Shown: positions 54,924 through 63,295, counted from the first letter of the stretch. The stretch: 64,000 bases of DNA from [Flexibacter] sp. ATCC 35103 (GCF_001975985.1 NZ_MTQF01000001.1:518943-582942), one strand, 5' to 3'. Notes: generated by a model not told the origin, from the letters alone. A program made the numbers and translations.

Positions 54924-55538
54924 ATGAAAATTAAATATATCTTATTATTAGTATTATCACTAATAATCACTTCTTGTTGCGGAACAATTTCTACCGCAAA
55001 GAAAGAATATAATATAGACAAAACCACAACATTAAAATCAGAATGGAACTCAAATCCCAAAGAATGGTTTCTGGAAAAAGACACCTTAACAGGAACTGGC
55101 GGACCAATGCATTGGGGCGTAATAGAATCTAAGAAAAAACTCCCTGAAAATTATGAAATCGATTTTAAAGTAAACATGACAAGAGAATCTCTTTTTGAAG
55201 TAATGCTCAACATCGATAAAGAAAATTACATCAGAACATACCTTTATCAAATAGATCAAAATATTGTGATAGGCCGAGGTGTTTATAACAAAAATAGCGA
55301 TGAATACGGCAAACGTGGCGGACCTACTTTGTTTAAAAAACCCATGAAATTAGAAAATAACAAATGGTATGCTGTAAAAATAAGAGTTACAAATAATCAA
55401 CTATACTTTTCCGTCAATAACGAAACTTTCTTAGAATGTTCTCTTGAAAAAAGCAATCTCAGCCAACAAGGCAAACTAGGTTTCTTAACCAATGGCGAAG
55501 CAAAAGTTATAGATCTAAACATTAAAACTTTTCAATAA
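54924..55538 (+). CDS. Lipoprotein with a jelly-roll/DUF1080-like domain
   Basis: This 204-residue protein starts MKIKYILLLVLSLIITSCC, a lipoprotein signal (Cys18). The mature part forms a predicted beta-sandwich (NYEIDFKVNMTRESLFEVMLNI, WYAVKIRVTNNQLYFSVNNE, GKLGFLTNGEAKVIDLNIK). This is the layout of DUF1080/3-keto-disaccharide-hydrolase-like or concanavalin-like sugar-binding domains. It has no identified catalytic residues. It starts 9 bases after the ABC gene. Confidence 0.75.
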   Translation: MKIKYILLLVLSLIITSCCGTISTAKKEYNIDKTTTLKSEWNSNPKEWFLEKDTLTGTGGPMHWGVIESKKKLPENYEIDFKVNMTRESLFEVMLNIDKENYIRTYLYQIDQNIVIGRGVYNKNSDEYGKRGGPTLFKKPMKLENNKWYAVKIRVTNNQLYFSVNNETFLECSLEKSNLSQQGKLGFLTNGEAKVIDLNIKTFQ

Positions 55539-55550
55539 AAATTATTTGAA

Positions 55551-55608
55551 CCATTAAGAAATTAAGAAAAATTAAGCTAAAATCTTAACTGACTTAATAT
55601 CTTAATGG
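55551..55608. repeat. Inverted repeat, CCATTAAGAAATTAAG arms
   Basis: CCATTAAGAAATTAAG (55551-55566) and CTTAATATCTTAATGG (55593-55608) match with one mismatch. It lies just after the lipoprotein gene and before the terminator. Confidence 0.65.
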
Positions 55609-55635
55609 TAAAAAAGATAACACCAAATAGTAAAC

Positions 55636-55662
55636 AAAAAAAGCTCCAAATTGGAGCTTTTT
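55636..55662. terminator. Bidirectional terminator
   Basis: AAAAAAGCTCCAA and TTGGAGCTTTTTT form a stem between the converging lipoprotein and rluD-like genes. Confidence 0.88.
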
Positions 55663-55716
55663 TATACGAGAAAATCTTTTTTCTATTCTCTTTATTCTAA
55701 AATCTAATTTCTAAAA

Positions 55717-56760
55717 TTAGTTCTCCTCATCTTCCATATTATGCGTTTTTCCATAATTACGCCATTTCTCGATACAATCCTGAAAATCCTGAGGTAATTC
55801 AGTATCAAAACGCATCATTTCGCCCGTGTTAGGATGTACAAAACCAAGAGTCTTAGCATGAAGCGCCTGACGTGGCAAAGCTTTAAAACAATTGTCTATA
55901 AACTGTTTGTATTTTGTAAACGTAGTTCCTTTCAAAATCAAATGACCACCATAACGTTCATCATTAAAAAGCGGATGCCCAATATGTTTCATATGCGCAC
56001 GAATCTGGTGTGTTCTTCCCGTTTCTAGTTTACAGGAAATCAGGGTCACATAACCAAAACGTTCCAAAACTTTATAATGTGTAATCGCAGGTTTCCCAAT
56101 TTCAGGATCTGCAAAAACAGCCATTTGCATGCGGTCTTTTAAGTGTCTGGCAAGGTTTCCTTCGATTGTTCCTTCCTCTTCGGCAACATTACCCCAAACA
56201 AGGGCAATATACTCACGCTCAGAAGTTTTAGCTTCAAATTGTTTTGCCAAATGAGTCATTGCAGCTTCTGTTTTCGCCACAACCAAAAGTCCGGACGTAT
56301 CCTTATCAATTCTATGAACCAATCCAGGGCGTTCGCTGCTGTTCATTGGCAAATTATCAAAATGATGTGCCAAAGCATTCACCAAAGTTCCGGTATAATT
56401 ACCATGACCAGGATGCACCACCATTCCGGGTTCTTTATTAATCAGCAACAAGGCATCATCTTCATAAACGATATTCAACGGAAGATCTTCCGGAAGAATA
56501 TGATTCTCAAAAGGCGGATGCGTTAACATAACCGTCACTACATCAAACGGTTTAACTTTATAATTTGATTTTACCGGAATATCATTTACGAAGATATTGC
56601 CTTCAGTTGCGGCGTTTTGAATTTTGTTTCGCGTCGCATTCTGAATCAAATTCATTAAATACTTGTCAATACGCAAAAGCGCTTGACCTTTAGGGACTTC
56701 AAATCTAAAATGTTCGAATAATTCGTCTTCCAGATCTAAATTTTCATTATTATTGTTCAT
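55717..56760 (-). CDS. rluD: RluA-family pseudouridine synthase (RluD-like)
   Basis: This 347-residue cytoplasmic enzyme has an S4 RNA-binding domain (about 22-80, LLRIDKYLMNLIQNATRNKIQ). The catalytic domain has HRIDKDTSGLLVVAK near 149-163 (catalytic Asp152) and GRTHQIRAHMKHIGHPLFND. RluD makes pseudouridines in helix 69 of 23S rRNA; close relatives modify other sites, so the symbol is a best guess. The start overlaps the end of the PASTA gene by 11 bases, so translation is coupled. Confidence 0.9.
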   Translation of the reverse strand: MNNNNENLDLEDELFEHFRFEVPKGQALLRIDKYLMNLIQNATRNKIQNAATEGNIFVNDIPVKSNYKVKPFDVVTVMLTHPPFENHILPEDLPLNIVYEDDALLLINKEPGMVVHPGHGNYTGTLVNALAHHFDNLPMNSSERPGLVHRIDKDTSGLLVVAKTEAAMTHLAKQFEAKTSEREYIALVWGNVAEEEGTIEGNLARHLKDRMQMAVFADPEIGKPAITHYKVLERFGYVTLISCKLETGRTHQIRAHMKHIGHPLFNDERYGGHLILKGTTFTKYKQFIDNCFKALPRQALHAKTLGFVHPNTGEMMRFDTELPQDFQDCIEKWRNYGKTHNMEDEEN

Positions 56761-57373
56761 CTTTTGGGGTTTCAGTAGTTGGCGCAGCTAAACTGTCTGT
56801 CGCCTGACTTTCATCTACATACGTTGCTTTTCCGTCTCCTAAAACCAAGTCGATTTTAGAAGCTTTAAGCACGCGGTCTCCTACTTTTAAGTTTCTACCT
56901 TTATAACGCATCTCCAGAACCATATCTTTTCCAAGATTTGGGATATAAGTAATCGTTCCCTGTTCAAGCCCTAAAGCCTTTAAAGTAGGAACAGCCTCAC
57001 GATATGTTTTCTCGATTAAATCCGGAATTTTAACAGACGAAAATCCAGATGCATTAATTTTAATATATATTTTTCTTCCCACTTTTACCATGGTTCCCGG
57101 CAACGGATCTTGCTCAACAACACTGTATTTAGGAAATTCACTTCGGTAATCAACACTATCCAAAAGGACGTAATCCAAGTCTAATTCGTCCAATTTTGAT
57201 TCTACCTGCTCCTCAGTTAATTTAGATAAATTAGGAACGGCAATTTCGTGTCCATGATCAGTTGTAAAAGTCAGCCAATGCATAAACAAATAACCTAAAA
57301 CTGCAATGATAGCAGCCGCGATTAGTATTTGTACAAAAAATACACGGCTCGTTAAATACTTACGTAAACTCAT
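56750..57373 (-). CDS. PASTA-domain membrane protein
   Basis: This protein has 207 residues from the ATG at 57371-57373. The upstream part of the frame is rejected because a -7 box lies there. One membrane anchor (residues 12-33, FVQILIAAAIIAVLGYLFMH) is followed by two PASTA-like repeats: VPNLSKLTEEQVESKLDELD near 44-63 and IPDLIEKTYREAVPTLKALG near 117-136, each with its PG..KVG-type turn. PASTA domains bind peptidoglycan fragments or beta-lactams; here a kinase domain is absent. ddl lies divergently on the other side of a repeat region. Confidence 0.9.
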   Translation of the reverse strand: MSLRKYLTSRVFFVQILIAAAIIAVLGYLFMHWLTFTTDHGHEIAVPNLSKLTEEQVESKLDELDLDYVLLDSVDYRSEFPKYSVVEQDPLPGTMVKVGRKIYIKINASGFSSVKIPDLIEKTYREAVPTLKALGLEQGTITYIPNLGKDMVLEMRYKGRNLKVGDRVLKASKIDLVLGDGKATYVDESQATDSLAAPTTETPKDEQ

Positions 57374-57393
57374 AAATTTATTTTTAGTTGTGG

Positions 57394-57401
57394 CAAAGAT
57401 A
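57394..57401 (-). promoter_or_regulatory. -7 box TATCTTTG of the PASTA-rluD operon
   Basis: Consensus TAnnTTTG on the minus strand, 20 nt before the chosen ATG. Confidence 0.55.
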
Positions 57402-57492
57402 AAGCTATTTCGTTTCAAAAAAAATGATAATTTTGTTTTAAACAAGAAAGTCGCATGATTGTCATCCTGAGCGAAGTCGAAGGATAATTTTC

Positions 57493-57570
57493 AGGAGCTG
57501 TTTCCTGCTGTCCGCTGTATCTTTTATGCCGAACCCCGGCAAAAAAGGATGCCGCTCCCATCAGGGCTAG
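57493..57570 (-). repeat. Dispersed element, copy C
   Basis: The + strand begins AGGAGCTGTTTCCTGCT and ends CCATCAGGGCTAG. Internal GTATCTTTT and AAAAGGATGCCGCT give a partly palindromic core. It matches copy B (41787-41881) closely and copy A (13701-13843) distantly. A short related sequence GTCATCCTGAGCGAAGTCG lies just before it at 57461. The gap 57374-57785 holds only such repeats and the PASTA promoter. Confidence 0.82.
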
Positions 57571-57616
57571 AAATTTAGGTTTCATGAAGATATTTTAAAA
57601 CTCTCTTCACAATTTT

Positions 57617-57687
57617 GTCAGACTGAGCGAAGTCGAAGTCCCGCAAAGTGATTCAGCATAAGTAACTTCGACTCCGCTCAGTCTGAC
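57617..57687. repeat. Inverted repeat, GTCAGACTGAGCG family
   Basis: The arms at 57617-57639 and 57665-57687 are reverse complements over 23 bases with one mismatch. The left arm starts GTCAGACTGAGCG and the right arm ends CGCTCAGTCTGAC. A third, single arm is at 58822-58836. Confidence 0.82.
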
Positions 57688-57785
57688 AAACAAAACGAAT
57701 AAAAAACAAGTAATAAAACTTCATGGAATTCAAGGCAAAAACCCTGAAACCTGAAACAAAATAAAACTTTAAACAAAAATATAGA

Positions 57786-58757
57786 ATGAAAAACATAGCC
57801 ATTATCATGGGCGGATATTCAAGCGAATATAAAATTTCTCTTATCAGCGGAAACGTCGTTCACCAATATCTTGACAAAACAAAATACAACGGATTCCGTA
57901 TTCATATTTTTAAAGAAAAATGGGTTTATGTAGACGAAAACAATGCTGAATATGCTATTGATAAAAATGATTTTTCTGTAACTGTAAACGATCAGAAAAT
58001 TACTTTCAACTGTGTTTTCAACGCTATTCACGGAACTCCTGGCGAAGATGGATTAATGCAGGCTTATTTTGAATTATTAGGCATTCCGCAATCGTCTTGC
58101 GATTATTATCAGGCGGCACTTACCTTTAACAAACGTGATTTGTTATCGGTTTTAAAACCATACGGAATAAAAACAGCAATCTCTTATTACTTAAATAAAG
58201 GAGATGTTATCAATACAGCCGAAATAGTAAAAAAAGTAGGATTGCCGTGTTTCGTAAAACCAAATAAAGCCGGATCAAGTTTCGGAATCTCAAAAGTAAA
58301 ATCTGAAGCCGAATTGCCAATCGCCATCGAAGTAGCGTATAAAGAAGATAATGAAATTATCATAGAAAGTTTCCTTGACGGAACCGAAGTTTCTGTTGGA
58401 GTAATCAACTATCAGGGAGAAATTAAGGTTTTACCAATCACTGAAATTGTTTCTGATAATGATTTCTTTGATTATGAAGCTAAATACGAAGGAAAATCAC
58501 AAGAAATTACACCAGCCAGAATTTCAGACGAACTAACACAAAAAGTAGGAGAAACTGCCAAACGTGCTTACGAAGTCCTGAAAATGAAAGGCTTTTCAAG
58601 AAGCGAATTCATAATCGTAGACAACGAACCGTATATGCTGGAAATGAACACAATTCCGGGTTTAACTACAGAAAGTTTGATCCCGCAACAAGCAAAAGCA
58701 GCCGGAATATCTCTCGAAGATTTATTTACCAACGCAATTGAGTTAGCTTTAGTTTAA
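57786..58757 (+). CDS. ddl: D-alanine--D-alanine ligase
   Basis: Ddl joins two D-alanines for the peptidoglycan peptide. The 323-residue cytoplasmic ATP-grasp enzyme begins IAIIMGGYSSEYKISLISG. It has FNAIHGTPGEDG near 77-88, CFVKPNKAGSSFGISKV near 155-171 (ATP lid and Ser), EVSVGVI and a final YMLEMNTIPGLTTESLIPQQ with metal-binding Glu and Asn. The PASTA protein upstream and divergent is also connected with the cell wall. Secure. Confidence 0.97.
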   Translation: MKNIAIIMGGYSSEYKISLISGNVVHQYLDKTKYNGFRIHIFKEKWVYVDENNAEYAIDKNDFSVTVNDQKITFNCVFNAIHGTPGEDGLMQAYFELLGIPQSSCDYYQAALTFNKRDLLSVLKPYGIKTAISYYLNKGDVINTAEIVKKVGLPCFVKPNKAGSSFGISKVKSEAELPIAIEVAYKEDNEIIIESFLDGTEVSVGVINYQGEIKVLPITEIVSDNDFFDYEAKYEGKSQEITPARISDELTQKVGETAKRAYEVLKMKGFSRSEFIIVDNEPYMLEMNTIPGLTTESLIPQQAKAAGISLEDLFTNAIELALV

Positions 58758-58759
58758 AG

Positions 58760-58943
58760 TTACTAAGGTTCTGAGATTCTAAGTTACTGAGATCTCAGAA
58801 CCTTATTTTTTAACCCAATATTGTCAGACTGAGCGATCCCGAGTCTTCGGGAGAAAAGCCGCAAAGTGAGCAAACCACAAATGATCCTTACTCGACCAAA
58901 CTAAAAAACTTAGCAACTCAGAACCTTAGAACCTTAGAACCTC
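58760..58943. repeat. Octamer tandem repeats (TTCTAAGG type) with an embedded hairpin
   Basis: 58760-58803 and 58909-58943 contain the 8-base unit GTTCT(A/G)AG in the two orientations. Between them are an arm of the GTCAGACTGAGCG family (58822-58836) and the hairpin TCCCGAGTCTTCGGGA (58837-58852). Confidence 0.7.
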
Positions 58944-58950
58944 AAAAAAA

Positions 58951-59643
58951 ATGAAAGAAATCTTTGAATGGAATAGAGTATTTTACAACGATCTTCCGCA
59001 AAATTTTGCTCTGGAAGTAATATTTCGTTCTACAGTTATGTTTATTATTTTACTGCTAACCTTAAAACTGGCAGGAAAACGAGGTGTAAAACAATTATCA
59101 ATTTTCGAAACCGTAATTATCATAGCTTTAGGATCTGCAGCAGGAGACCCTATGTTTTATGAAGATGTTGGGATTGTACCGGCAGCAATCGTGTTTACGG
59201 TAATTATTATTTTATATCGTTCCGTAACGTGGCTTACCGGAAAAAGCAAAAAATTTGAAGAATTTATCGAAGGTAAAACCGAATGTTTAATCAATAATGG
59301 TAAATTTTCGATTGCAACTTTCAAAAAGGAAAGCCTTGCGCAAGATGAGTTTTTCTCTGAACTTCGCATAAAATCTATTGAACATCTGGGACAAATAAAA
59401 CATGCTTTTATAGAAACCAGCGGAGAAATAAGCGTCTTTTTTTATGAAGATCAGGAAGTAAAATACGGATTACCAATTCTACCCGGAGCATTCAATAAAA
59501 AAAGCAAAATCATCGAAAATGATGGTATTCACGCCTGTACTTTCTGCGGACATACCGAAGAACAAAAATCAGGAACTGCAAAATGCGAAGTCTGCCAAAA
59601 AGAAGAATGGGTTCCGGCTATAAATACAAAAAGGATTACTTAA
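58951..59643 (+). CDS. DUF421 (YetF-like) membrane protein with zinc-ribbon tail
   Basis: This 230-residue protein has three membrane segments (about 27-45, 52-70 and 76-95). The DUF421 domain follows: LIINGKFSIATFKKESLAQDEFFSELRIK-type residues near 110-145, ending in GLPILPGAF. The last 40 residues add CTFCGHTEEQKSGTAKCEVC, two Cys pairs of a zinc ribbon, which is unusual for YetF-like proteins. Function of DUF421 is not settled. Followed by coaD. Confidence 0.88.
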   Translation: MKEIFEWNRVFYNDLPQNFALEVIFRSTVMFIILLLTLKLAGKRGVKQLSIFETVIIIALGSAAGDPMFYEDVGIVPAAIVFTVIIILYRSVTWLTGKSKKFEEFIEGKTECLINNGKFSIATFKKESLAQDEFFSELRIKSIEHLGQIKHAFIETSGEISVFFYEDQEVKYGLPILPGAFNKKSKIIENDGIHACTFCGHTEEQKSGTAKCEVCQKEEWVPAINTKRIT

Positions 59644-59688
59644 AAATCAAATTCAAAAAAAAAGCTTTTGAATCTTAAAAGAAAAAAA

Positions 59689-60147
59689 ATGAGAAAAGCC
59701 ATATTTCCTGGATCATTTGACCCAATTACACTTGGACACGAAGACATTATAAAAAGAGGAATTTCTCTTTTTGATGAAATTGTAATCGCCATTGGTGTAA
59801 ATGCCGAAAAAAAATACATGTTTTCACTGGAAGAAAGAAAACGTTTTATTGAAGAAACATTCAAAGACGAACCAAAGATTTCGGTTATTACTTACGAAGG
59901 TTTAACTATTGATTTGGCAAAAAAGCAAAAAGCCAATTTCATTTTAAGAGGTTTGCGTAATCCTGCTGATTTTGAGTTCGAAAAAGCCATTGCACATACC
60001 AACAGAAAACTTTCTAAAATCGAAACTGTATTTTTATTAACCGCTGCAAGTACATCTTATATAAGTTCAAGCATTGTTCGTGATGTATTGCGAAATGGGG
60101 GCGAATACGAAATGTTGGTTCCGGATGCGGTTAGGGTGAAGAAATAA
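59689..60147 (+). CDS. coaD: Phosphopantetheine adenylyltransferase
   Basis: CoaD makes dephospho-CoA from phosphopantetheine and ATP. The 152-residue cytoplasmic enzyme begins MRKAIFPGSFDPITLGHEDII (the T/HxGH nucleotidyl-transferase motif). It has FILRGLRNPADFEFEKAIAH and FLLTAASTSYISSSIVRDVL. A TTG at 59668 in frame is less likely than the ATG at 59689. It lies 46 bases after DUF421. Secure. Confidence 0.97.
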   Translation: MRKAIFPGSFDPITLGHEDIIKRGISLFDEIVIAIGVNAEKKYMFSLEERKRFIEETFKDEPKISVITYEGLTIDLAKKQKANFILRGLRNPADFEFEKAIAHTNRKLSKIETVFLLTAASTSYISSSIVRDVLRNGGEYEMLVPDAVRVKK

Positions 60148-60157
60148 TAAACATACA

Positions 60158-60241
60158 CATTGCGAGGAACGAAGCAAAAACACTACTCTATTTTGTTCTA
60201 ATTAAAACCTAGCAAATGAGATTTCTTCGTTCCCCGCAATG
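60158..60241. repeat. Inverted repeat, CATTGCGAGGAACGAAG arms
   Basis: CATTGCGAGGAACGAAG (60158-60174) pairs with CTTCGTTCCCCGCAATG (60225-60241) with one mismatch. The arms would form a 17-bp hairpin with a 50-base loop. Nothing else is visible in the gap to 60351 except a short TCCGTAAAATCCGTGG run. Confidence 0.75.
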
Positions 60242-60351
60242 AAAAAATCTGTTTCAATCCGTAAAATCCGTGGCCCAAACCACTTCAAAACATAAACTTG
60301 CCAGCGAAGCAAATTATAAGTAATTTCGCATTTTAAAATAAACACCAAATA

Positions 60352-60930
60352 ATGAGCATCGAAAGAGAATTAAACAAACGCAGCGGATCTAAATGTGAAC
60401 TTTGTGGAGCCGAAGAAAACCTAAAAGTATATCAGGTATTACCAACTCAAAAAGGCGGTCTTGATGAAAGCATAATGGCATGTAGTACGTGTATTGATCA
60501 AATTGAAAACCCGGATAATGTCGATTTAAATCACTGGAGATGTCTTAACGACAGTATGTGGAATGAAAACGTTGCTGTACAAGTTGTTGCCTGGAGAATG
60601 TTAAGCCGTATGCGTGCTGCCGGTTGGCCTCAGGAATTATTAGACATGATGTATTTAGACGAGGATACTCTGGCCTGGGCGCAAGCAACTGGAGAAGGTG
60701 AAGACGACGAAAACAAAATCATTCACCGCGATAGTAACGGCGTAATTTTAGAACACGGAGATTCTGTAGTTTTAATCAAAGATCTTAAAGTAAAAGGATC
60801 AAGTATGGTTGCCAAACAAGGAACTGCTGTTCGTAACATTCGTTTAGACCACGAAAATGCGGAATATATTGAAGGAAAAGTAGACGGTCAGCAAATTGTA
60901 ATTATTACACAATACGTGAAGAAAATATAA
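60352..60930 (+). CDS. PhnA/YjdM-like zinc-ribbon protein
   Basis: This 192-residue protein has an N-terminal zinc ribbon (KCELCGAEE near residues 14-22 and ACSTCIDQ near 43-50). A middle region of tryptophan-rich helices follows. The C-terminal SH3-like domain begins RDSNGVILEHGDSVVLIKDLKVKG near 125-148. PhnA was first linked with phosphonate use, but YjdM proteins are not required for it and the role is unknown. The zinc-ribbon/SH3 layout is secure. Confidence 0.88.
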   Translation: MSIERELNKRSGSKCELCGAEENLKVYQVLPTQKGGLDESIMACSTCIDQIENPDNVDLNHWRCLNDSMWNENVAVQVVAWRMLSRMRAAGWPQELLDMMYLDEDTLAWAQATGEGEDDENKIIHRDSNGVILEHGDSVVLIKDLKVKGSSMVAKQGTAVRNIRLDHENAEYIEGKVDGQQIVIITQYVKKI

Positions 60931-60931
60931 G

Positions 60932-61007
60932 TTTTCAGTCGCAGTATTCAGTTTTCAGTCGCAGTTGTCGCAACAAACTGAAAACTGTGACCGGAAACTG
61001 TAAACTA
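60932..61007. repeat. CAGTTTTCAG-type short repeats
   Basis: GTTTTCAGTCGCAGTATTCA is followed by the same words again, then their inverse (AACTGAAAACTG). A third family of short tandem words, like the TTGAAAC and TTCTAAGG families. Confidence 0.6.
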
Positions 61008-61008
61008 A

Positions 61009-61042
61009 AAAAAAGGCTATTCAAGATTTGAATAGCCTTTTT
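61009..61042. terminator. Bidirectional terminator
   Basis: AAAAAAGGCTATTCAA and TTGAATAGCCTTTTTT form a 16-bp stem between converging genes. Confidence 0.9.
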
Positions 61043-61115
61043 TAATATTATTTAATGTTTCATGACAAAGATATAACTTGAAACAAATTAAACCTGAAAC
61101 CTGAAACTAAAAAAT

Positions 61116-61562
61116 TTATTTTTGAAATAATTTATTAATCTGATCTTTTACAAATGGCTCAGAAACACTGCTTGTAGCAGAAGAAGCTTCTTTAGAAGAA
61201 ACCATAAACTGAACTGTAGCTTTCTCAGGAATAACACTTCCTGTGTAATGCAACCAAATATAGTTATTAGGTAATTCTAATTTAATATCATATAAAGGGC
61301 TTGCAGTAAAACCGTTTACAATAATACTATAAAGGCTATTATAATCATTATTTACATTTTTAAATGTAAACTTTCTTAAGCTTGAAGATTCGTCATCATT
61401 TTGAATACTAGTATAATAAACAGTATACTCATCTCCTATTTTTTGAATATAGTTGTTATTTACTTTTCCTAATCTTTCAACTGGAACGGTTTCAAGAACT
61501 TTGATTTGTGCAAAAGACACAAAACTAAACATCAAAATAGCAATCGTAATAATTCTTTTCAT
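61116..61562 (-). CDS. Unknown secreted protein
   Basis: This 148-residue protein has a signal peptide (MKRIITIAILMFSFVSFAQ). A mature part of predicted beta strands follows, including VPVERLGKVNNNYIQKIGDEYTVYYTSI-like residues. It ends with a serine-rich tail and KLFQK. I do not recognise a family. It is single, with no clear partner. Confidence 0.75.
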   Translation of the reverse strand: MKRIITIAILMFSFVSFAQIKVLETVPVERLGKVNNNYIQKIGDEYTVYYTSIQNDDESSSLRKFTFKNVNNDYNSLYSIIVNGFTASPLYDIKLELPNNYIWLHYTGSVIPEKATVQFMVSSKEASSATSSVSEPFVKDQINKLFQK

Positions 61563-61919
61563 AATTAATTTGGGGTTTATTATTTACGGGCACAAGAAAC
61601 GCAGAAAATATGATAAATTAAAGTCTTAGTCGTTAATTTATTAACAATAGATTAAGAAGTTATTTTAAAACCGTTTTACGACTATAACAACCTATAATTA
61701 AATTACTGAATTTCAATAATTTAAAACTTAATTCAAAACATAAAAAGTATAACCAAAATAATTCAAAATCATAAATTTAAAGTCTCAAAAACGTCATAAA
61801 ATCCTGATTTTTGCACTACAATACTCGCTTTTAAACTATATAAAAGCGCATGTATGATAAAGATTTGCGACAAAAAAATTGAAAGCTTATTCTAAACGTA
61901 AATAAAATTTAAAAAAATA
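61563..61919. other. Gene-free gap
   Basis: About 360 AT-rich bases with no supported gene or known RNA. An 8-bp hairpin (CGCTTTTA 61826-61833, TAAAAGCG 61841-61848) lies downstream of the helicase gene but without a T run. Confidence 0.55.
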
Positions 61920-63269
61920 TTATTTCTCTTCTTCCTTTTTTACCACTTTGCGGGCAACTTCAATTTTAAATTTCTTGCCTTTCATTTTCTCATCTTTAAT
62001 ATTATGAAGCAAGTCTTTTACTTTATTGAATTTTACCGCTGCAAACGAAATAAAGTCTTTTACCTCGATTAAACCTAAATCGCCTTTCTCCAGTTTTCCT
62101 TTTTGAGAAAAGAAACCAACAATATCAATTTTATTCAGTTTTGTTTTCTTTCCGCCACTAATATAAATAGTTTGATATTCTGGTGGTTTTGGTAAAGTTG
62201 TTGCGTTTTCAACCTTTAAAACTTCCATTCCATAGTCGATATAATCTAATTGTTTTTCACTTTCATGAATGATAATATACGCCGTTCCAGAAGCTTGCAT
62301 ACGTGCTGTACGACCGTTACGATGTGTAAATTCATCTTCTTTAAGCGGTAAATGATAATGAATTACGTGTTTCATCTCCGGAATATCCAGTCCACGAGCC
62401 GCTAAATCAGTTGTGATTAAGTAGCTCATACTACCGTTTCTAAACTGGATCAAAGCACGTTCGCGTTCATCCTGATCCATTCCGCCATGATAATAAGTAG
62501 CGTAAATTCCTTTTTCGTTCAAAGTATCACTAATACGTTCTGCCGCATCACGATGATTACAGAATATAATAGCCGATTGCGATTTCAACGAACAAATCAA
62601 ATTAAACAAACTTCCTAATTTGTCTTTAGAAGGCGAAACAATCATTTTCATCGAAAGATTCGTTTTCTCTTCCTGCTCCGGAATAAAATCCAAAACCGTA
62701 GGATTTACGACTCTTGTATATCTTGGAATCTCAATATCTGAAGTTGCCGAAACCAAAACACGTTTGTTCAGTTTCGTCAATTTACCAATGATATAAGACA
62801 TTTGCTCATGGAAACCCAATTGCAATGATTTATCAAATTCGTCCAGAATTAAAGTCTGAATTTTATCTGTTCTAAAAGTATCTCTGTCAATATGATCTGC
62901 AATTCTTCCCGGCGTTCCTATTAAAACTGCTGGTGGATTGCTAAGGTTTTTAATTTCAGTATCAATCGAATGTCCGCCATAACAAATGTTTACTTTGTAT
63001 TGCGTTCCCATTTTTTTCCAAACCTGCTCGATCTGCAAACCCAATTCGCGCGAAGGCACTAAAATCAAGCACTGAACCGAAAGTATCTCAGGTTGTAATA
63101 ACTCTAAAACAGGCAGTAAAAAAGCCAGTGTTTTTCCTGATCCTGTAGGCGAAAGTAGTAATACATTGTTATCGTTTAAAATTGCGTCTTGAGCAACTTC
63201 CTGCATTTCGTTTAGGCTTTCGATTCCTAAATTCAAAAGTATGTTGTTGGAATGGTGATTTTTATTCAT
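61920..63269 (-). CDS. DEAD-box RNA helicase, DbpA-like
   Basis: This protein has 449 residues from MNKNHHSN; the extra upstream codons contain the promoter box. It has the helicase motifs in order: SPTGSGKT (I), PSRELG (Ia), TPGRI (Ib), DEFD (II; a DEAD variant), SAT (III), YLITTDLAARGLDI (V) and HRNGRTAR (VI). The last 70 residues (IYISGGKKTKLNKIDIVGFF) match the DbpA RNA-binding domain that recognises 23S rRNA. Likely works in 50S subunit assembly. The DEFD variant keeps the catalytic Asp and Glu. Confidence 0.93.
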   Translation of the reverse strand: MNKNHHSNNILLNLGIESLNEMQEVAQDAILNDNNVLLLSPTGSGKTLAFLLPVLELLQPEILSVQCLILVPSRELGLQIEQVWKKMGTQYKVNICYGGHSIDTEIKNLSNPPAVLIGTPGRIADHIDRDTFRTDKIQTLILDEFDKSLQLGFHEQMSYIIGKLTKLNKRVLVSATSDIEIPRYTRVVNPTVLDFIPEQEEKTNLSMKMIVSPSKDKLGSLFNLICSLKSQSAIIFCNHRDAAERISDTLNEKGIYATYYHGGMDQDERERALIQFRNGSMSYLITTDLAARGLDIPEMKHVIHYHLPLKEDEFTHRNGRTARMQASGTAYIIIHESEKQLDYIDYGMEVLKVENATTLPKPPEYQTIYISGGKKTKLNKIDIVGFFSQKGKLEKGDLGLIEVKDFISFAAVKFNKVKDLLHNIKDEKMKGKKFKIEVARKVVKKEEEK

Positions 63270-63273
63270 TTTG

Positions 63274-63281
63274 CAAAAGTA
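63274..63281 (-). promoter_or_regulatory. -7 box TACTTTTG touching the helicase start
   Basis: On the minus strand the box ends only 4 nt before the ATG at 63269. The transcript would have almost no leader. Confidence 0.5.
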
Positions 63282-63295
63282 GGTAAAAAAAGTTG

